Assembly (NCBI RefSeq): GCF_902506375.1
Contig: NZ_LR733284.1
Span: forward strand, 1,662,059-1,726,058
Source of the DNA: Microbacterium sp. 8M
GTDB lineage: Bacteria; Actinomycetota; Actinomycetes; Actinomycetales; Microbacteriaceae
Direction of reading: 5' to 3'
Length of the DNA: 64,000 bases
Shown piece by piece: positions 62,700-64,000 of this stretch. The position numbers and the translations under genes were made by a program. Every line of letters begins with the position of its first letter. The stretch's first letter is position 1. Under the pieces are notes generated by a model, which was not told the origin of the DNA, did not search any database, and worked only from the letters and a program-made list of their open reading frames with translations.

Positions 62700-62733
62700 G
62701 AAGGCCCTGGAGCGCTGCTCCAGGGCCTTCTTC
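62700..62733 (+). terminator. Terminator after ctaF
   Basis: GAAGGCCCTGGAGC and GCTCCAGGGCCTTC, a perfect 14-base stem with a GCT loop, then TTC. Confidence 0.88.
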
Positions 62734-62854
62734 GACTCTGCGACGTTCCGGCCTGCCGTCGGCGAGTGGGCGGCGTCGCGCGTTCCCCATGGCGTACTCT
62801 GAGGGCACTCAGGTGCGGCCCGTGCACGGTCACCCCTGCGCGAGGAGGAGAACG

Positions 62855-63088
62855 ATGGGCGTGGTTTTCCCTGAGGGAGTCATCTCGATCACGACGGCGG
62901 ATGGTGACGCGGTGATCCTGCGGATCTGCGACCTGTGCGGCGCGGCTGTCGCGGAGGCCGAGGGCACCGACCTCGCATTCCACAAGCGCTGGCATCGGAT
63001 GACCGGGTCCGGCGACTGGATCGATCCCGTGACAGGTCGTCGCAACGGTCGCGGGAGCCCTTTCTCCTCGACCGATACCTCTGCGTGA
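62855..63088 (+). CDS. Small CxxC protein, possible zinc-binding
   Basis: A 77-residue protein from ATG 62855, chosen because GAGGAGGAG lies four bases upstream (a longer frame from 62789 lacks support). The middle part VILRICDLCGAAVAEAEGTD is followed by LAFHKRWHRMTG, so a CxxC pair and an HxxxH pair are 23 residues apart, as in a treble-clef or C2H2-like zinc site. No wider family is recognised. Possible nucleic-acid or protein adaptor; function unknown. Confidence 0.72.
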   Translation: MGVVFPEGVISITTADGDAVILRICDLCGAAVAEAEGTDLAFHKRWHRMTGSGDWIDPVTGRRNGRGSPFSSTDTSA

Positions 63089-63103
63089 GGCAGCGCCGCG
63101 GCG

Positions 63104-63523
63104 TCAGGCGCGCGATCGGATCCGAGGGATGCCGGTGAGCGGATCGATGGGACGCCGGTGCACGCCATCGGCGTCCTCGACGGGATATCCTTCGCGCACC
63201 CAGTACTCGAAGCCGCCGATCATGAGCCGCACGTCGTAGCCGAGCTTGGCGAACTCGAGGGCGCCCTTGTCGCCGGCGTTGCAGCCGGGGCTCCAGCAGT
63301 ACACGACGACCGGTGTCTCCAGGGGGATCTCCTGCGGCGCCCGCGTCGCGATCTCGCTGTAGTGCATGTGGATCGCGTCGACGATGCGCCCCTGCGCCCA
63401 CGCCTCGGCGCTGCGGACGTCGACGACGGCGATCCGCTCGCCGGCCTTGCGCGCAGCGTGCACGTCGCTGGCGTCGGTCTCGAAGGCGAGCTTGGCGGCG
63501 AAGTGCTCGGTAGCGGAGGTCAT
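63104..63523 (-). CDS. Rhodanese-like domain protein
   Basis: A 139-residue single rhodanese domain: VAVVDVRSAEAWAQGRIVDA after a short N-terminal helix, then VVVYCWSPGCNAGDKGALEF. The expected catalytic Cys is in YCWSPGCN; the active loop holds two Cys and lacks the usual closing Arg, so sulfur transfer is possible but not certain. GGFEYWVREGYPVED ends the domain. TAGCCT stands six bases before its ATG. Confidence 0.88.
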   Translation of the reverse strand: MTSATEHFAAKLAFETDASDVHAARKAGERIAVVDVRSAEAWAQGRIVDAIHMHYSEIATRAPQEIPLETPVVVYCWSPGCNAGDKGALEFAKLGYDVRLMIGGFEYWVREGYPVEDADGVHRRPIDPLTGIPRIRSRA

Positions 63524-63529
63524 GATGCC

Positions 63530-63535
63530 AGGCTA
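63530..63535 (-). promoter_or_regulatory. -10 hexamer TAGCCT for the rhodanese gene, leaderless type
   Basis: Minus strand: TAGCCT, six bases, ATG 63523. Confidence 0.55.
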
Positions 63536-63559
63536 CCGCGCGACGCGAGGGGGTACGAC

Positions 63560-63587
63560 GAAGGCCCCGTCGTATGACGGGGCCTTC
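63560..63587. terminator. Terminator downstream of qcrB
   Basis: GAAGGCCCCGTC and GACGGGGCCTTC, a perfect 12-base stem with a GTAT loop. It lies downstream of the leftward qcrB stop and upstream of the rhodanese gene. Confidence 0.82.
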
Positions 63588-63614
63588 GAGCGGATTCGGG
63601 GGAGTGGCGAGGTG

Positions 63615-64000
63615 CTACTCGCCCTTCTTCGGCAGCGACTCCGGCGCGAGCGCGGAGCTCGGCGTGTTCGGGGTCTCGCTGACATGGGCGGTGTCGACAG
63701 GGGCGATCTGGTCCTCGCTCACACCCGCGCGGGTGTGCGACGCCACGATCTCCTCGTGCGCGGCCTCATCCGTGTCATGCAGCACGTGGCGCTGGTGCGC
63801 ATCGGCGGCGACGATCTCTGCCTGGGTGAGCGGGGAGAGGCGGTCCTCGAAGAACCAGCGCGACAGGGACGAGCGCAGGTTCTCCGTCCACGGGATGCGG
63901 CCCTTGGCGTTGGGACGCACGACCAGCGGCTCGTACACCTCGGTGTCGATGAGCTTCCAGCGGTCGTACACGTCCACCGGCTTGTGCACCTCGATGTACT
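63615..64000 (-). CDS. qcrB: Cytochrome bc1 complex cytochrome b subunit, C-terminal end (5' part outside the window)
   Basis: The last 128 residues of a protein read leftwards: YIEVHKPVDVYDRWKLIDTE, then ENLRSSLSRWFFEDRLSPLT and a polar, Ser/Pro/Thr-rich tail of about 60 residues. The segment EVHKP followed after some 30 residues by a basic helix and FFEDRLSPLTQAEI matches the soluble C-terminal extension of actinobacterial QcrB as I know it from related genera. The haem-binding helices lie beyond the window. Nearness to ctaCDF fits the usual respiratory locus. The name is strong but rests on the tail only. Confidence 0.82.
   Translation of the reverse strand, partial: YIEVHKPVDVYDRWKLIDTEVYEPLVVRPNAKGRIPWTENLRSSLSRWFFEDRLSPLTQAEIVAADAHQRHVLHDTDEAAHEEIVASHTRAGVSEDQIAPVDTAHVSETPNTPSSALAPESLPKKGE

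Overview
The window is chromosomal DNA from a high-GC actinomycete. Gene content and order point to the family Microbacteriaceae, most likely Microbacterium or a close relative (inference; no rRNA gene is present to confirm it). Coding density is very high, many start codons are GTG, neighbouring genes often overlap in ATGA or GTGA junctions, and I see no tRNA, rRNA, CRISPR array, insertion sequence or prophage. No gap between genes exceeds 300 bases.

Layout. 1-5.0 kb: a partial DUF72 gene, a small prepilin-peptidase-like protein, a short hypothetical gene, a CYTH protein, and a tightly overlapping type III polyketide synthase / methyltransferase / FAD monooxygenase operon. 5.0-15.4 kb: lpdA, the garA-ftsR pair, a second MerR regulator, a ParA-like ATPase divergent from pyruvate carboxylase, and a MinD-like ATPase with a long acidic head coupled to peptide deformylase. 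15.5-24.9 kb: fadD, plsC, class II DAHP synthase, a PASTA Ser/Thr kinase (PknL-like), a LysM cell-wall protein, an Rv2175c-like DNA-binding protein, polyprenyl synthase and a DUF3040 protein. 25.0-41.6 kb: the division and cell-wall (dcw) cluster mraZ-rsmH-ftsL-ftsI-murF-mraY-murD-ftsW-murG-murC-ftsQ-ftsZ, then yggS, sepF, yggT and divIVA. 41.6-48.7 kb: lspA, an RluA-type pseudouridine synthase, a TetR regulator divergent from a three-gene envelope operon (DUF6230, DUF6114, secreted protein), GNAT, NUDIX, and an ECF sigma factor with a membrane partner. 48.8-64 kb: dnaE, a membrane protein, hisD, nrdR, pyrD, a DUF3043 protein, an M20 dipeptidase, an A-type Fe-S carrier, ctaC-ctaD-ctaF, a small CxxC protein, a rhodanese and the 3' end of qcrB.

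How the parts fit. The region from fadD to divIVA is broadly collinear with Mycobacterium tuberculosis from fadD15 to wag31 (from memory of that genome), so the kinase can be read as PknL and its neighbour as its Rv2175c-type substrate. Two notable differences are the absence of murE between ftsI and murF and of the yfiH/pgeF gene between ftsZ and yggS. GarA (2-oxoglutarate dehydrogenase control) lies beside lpdA (the E3 of that complex). FtsR, beside garA, may act on the MerR-type inverted repeat in front of ftsZ. ctaC-D-F and qcrB together encode parts of the respiratory bc1-aa3 chain.

The most interesting unexplained items are: the TetR-controlled DUF6230/DUF6114 operon behind a near-consensus promoter; a repeat array in front of the LysM gene; two opposed MraZ-box-like arrays around a perfect 16-bp hairpin; and a recurring TAnnnT hexamer placed 6-7 bases before at least 13 start codons, which predicts widespread leaderless transcripts.
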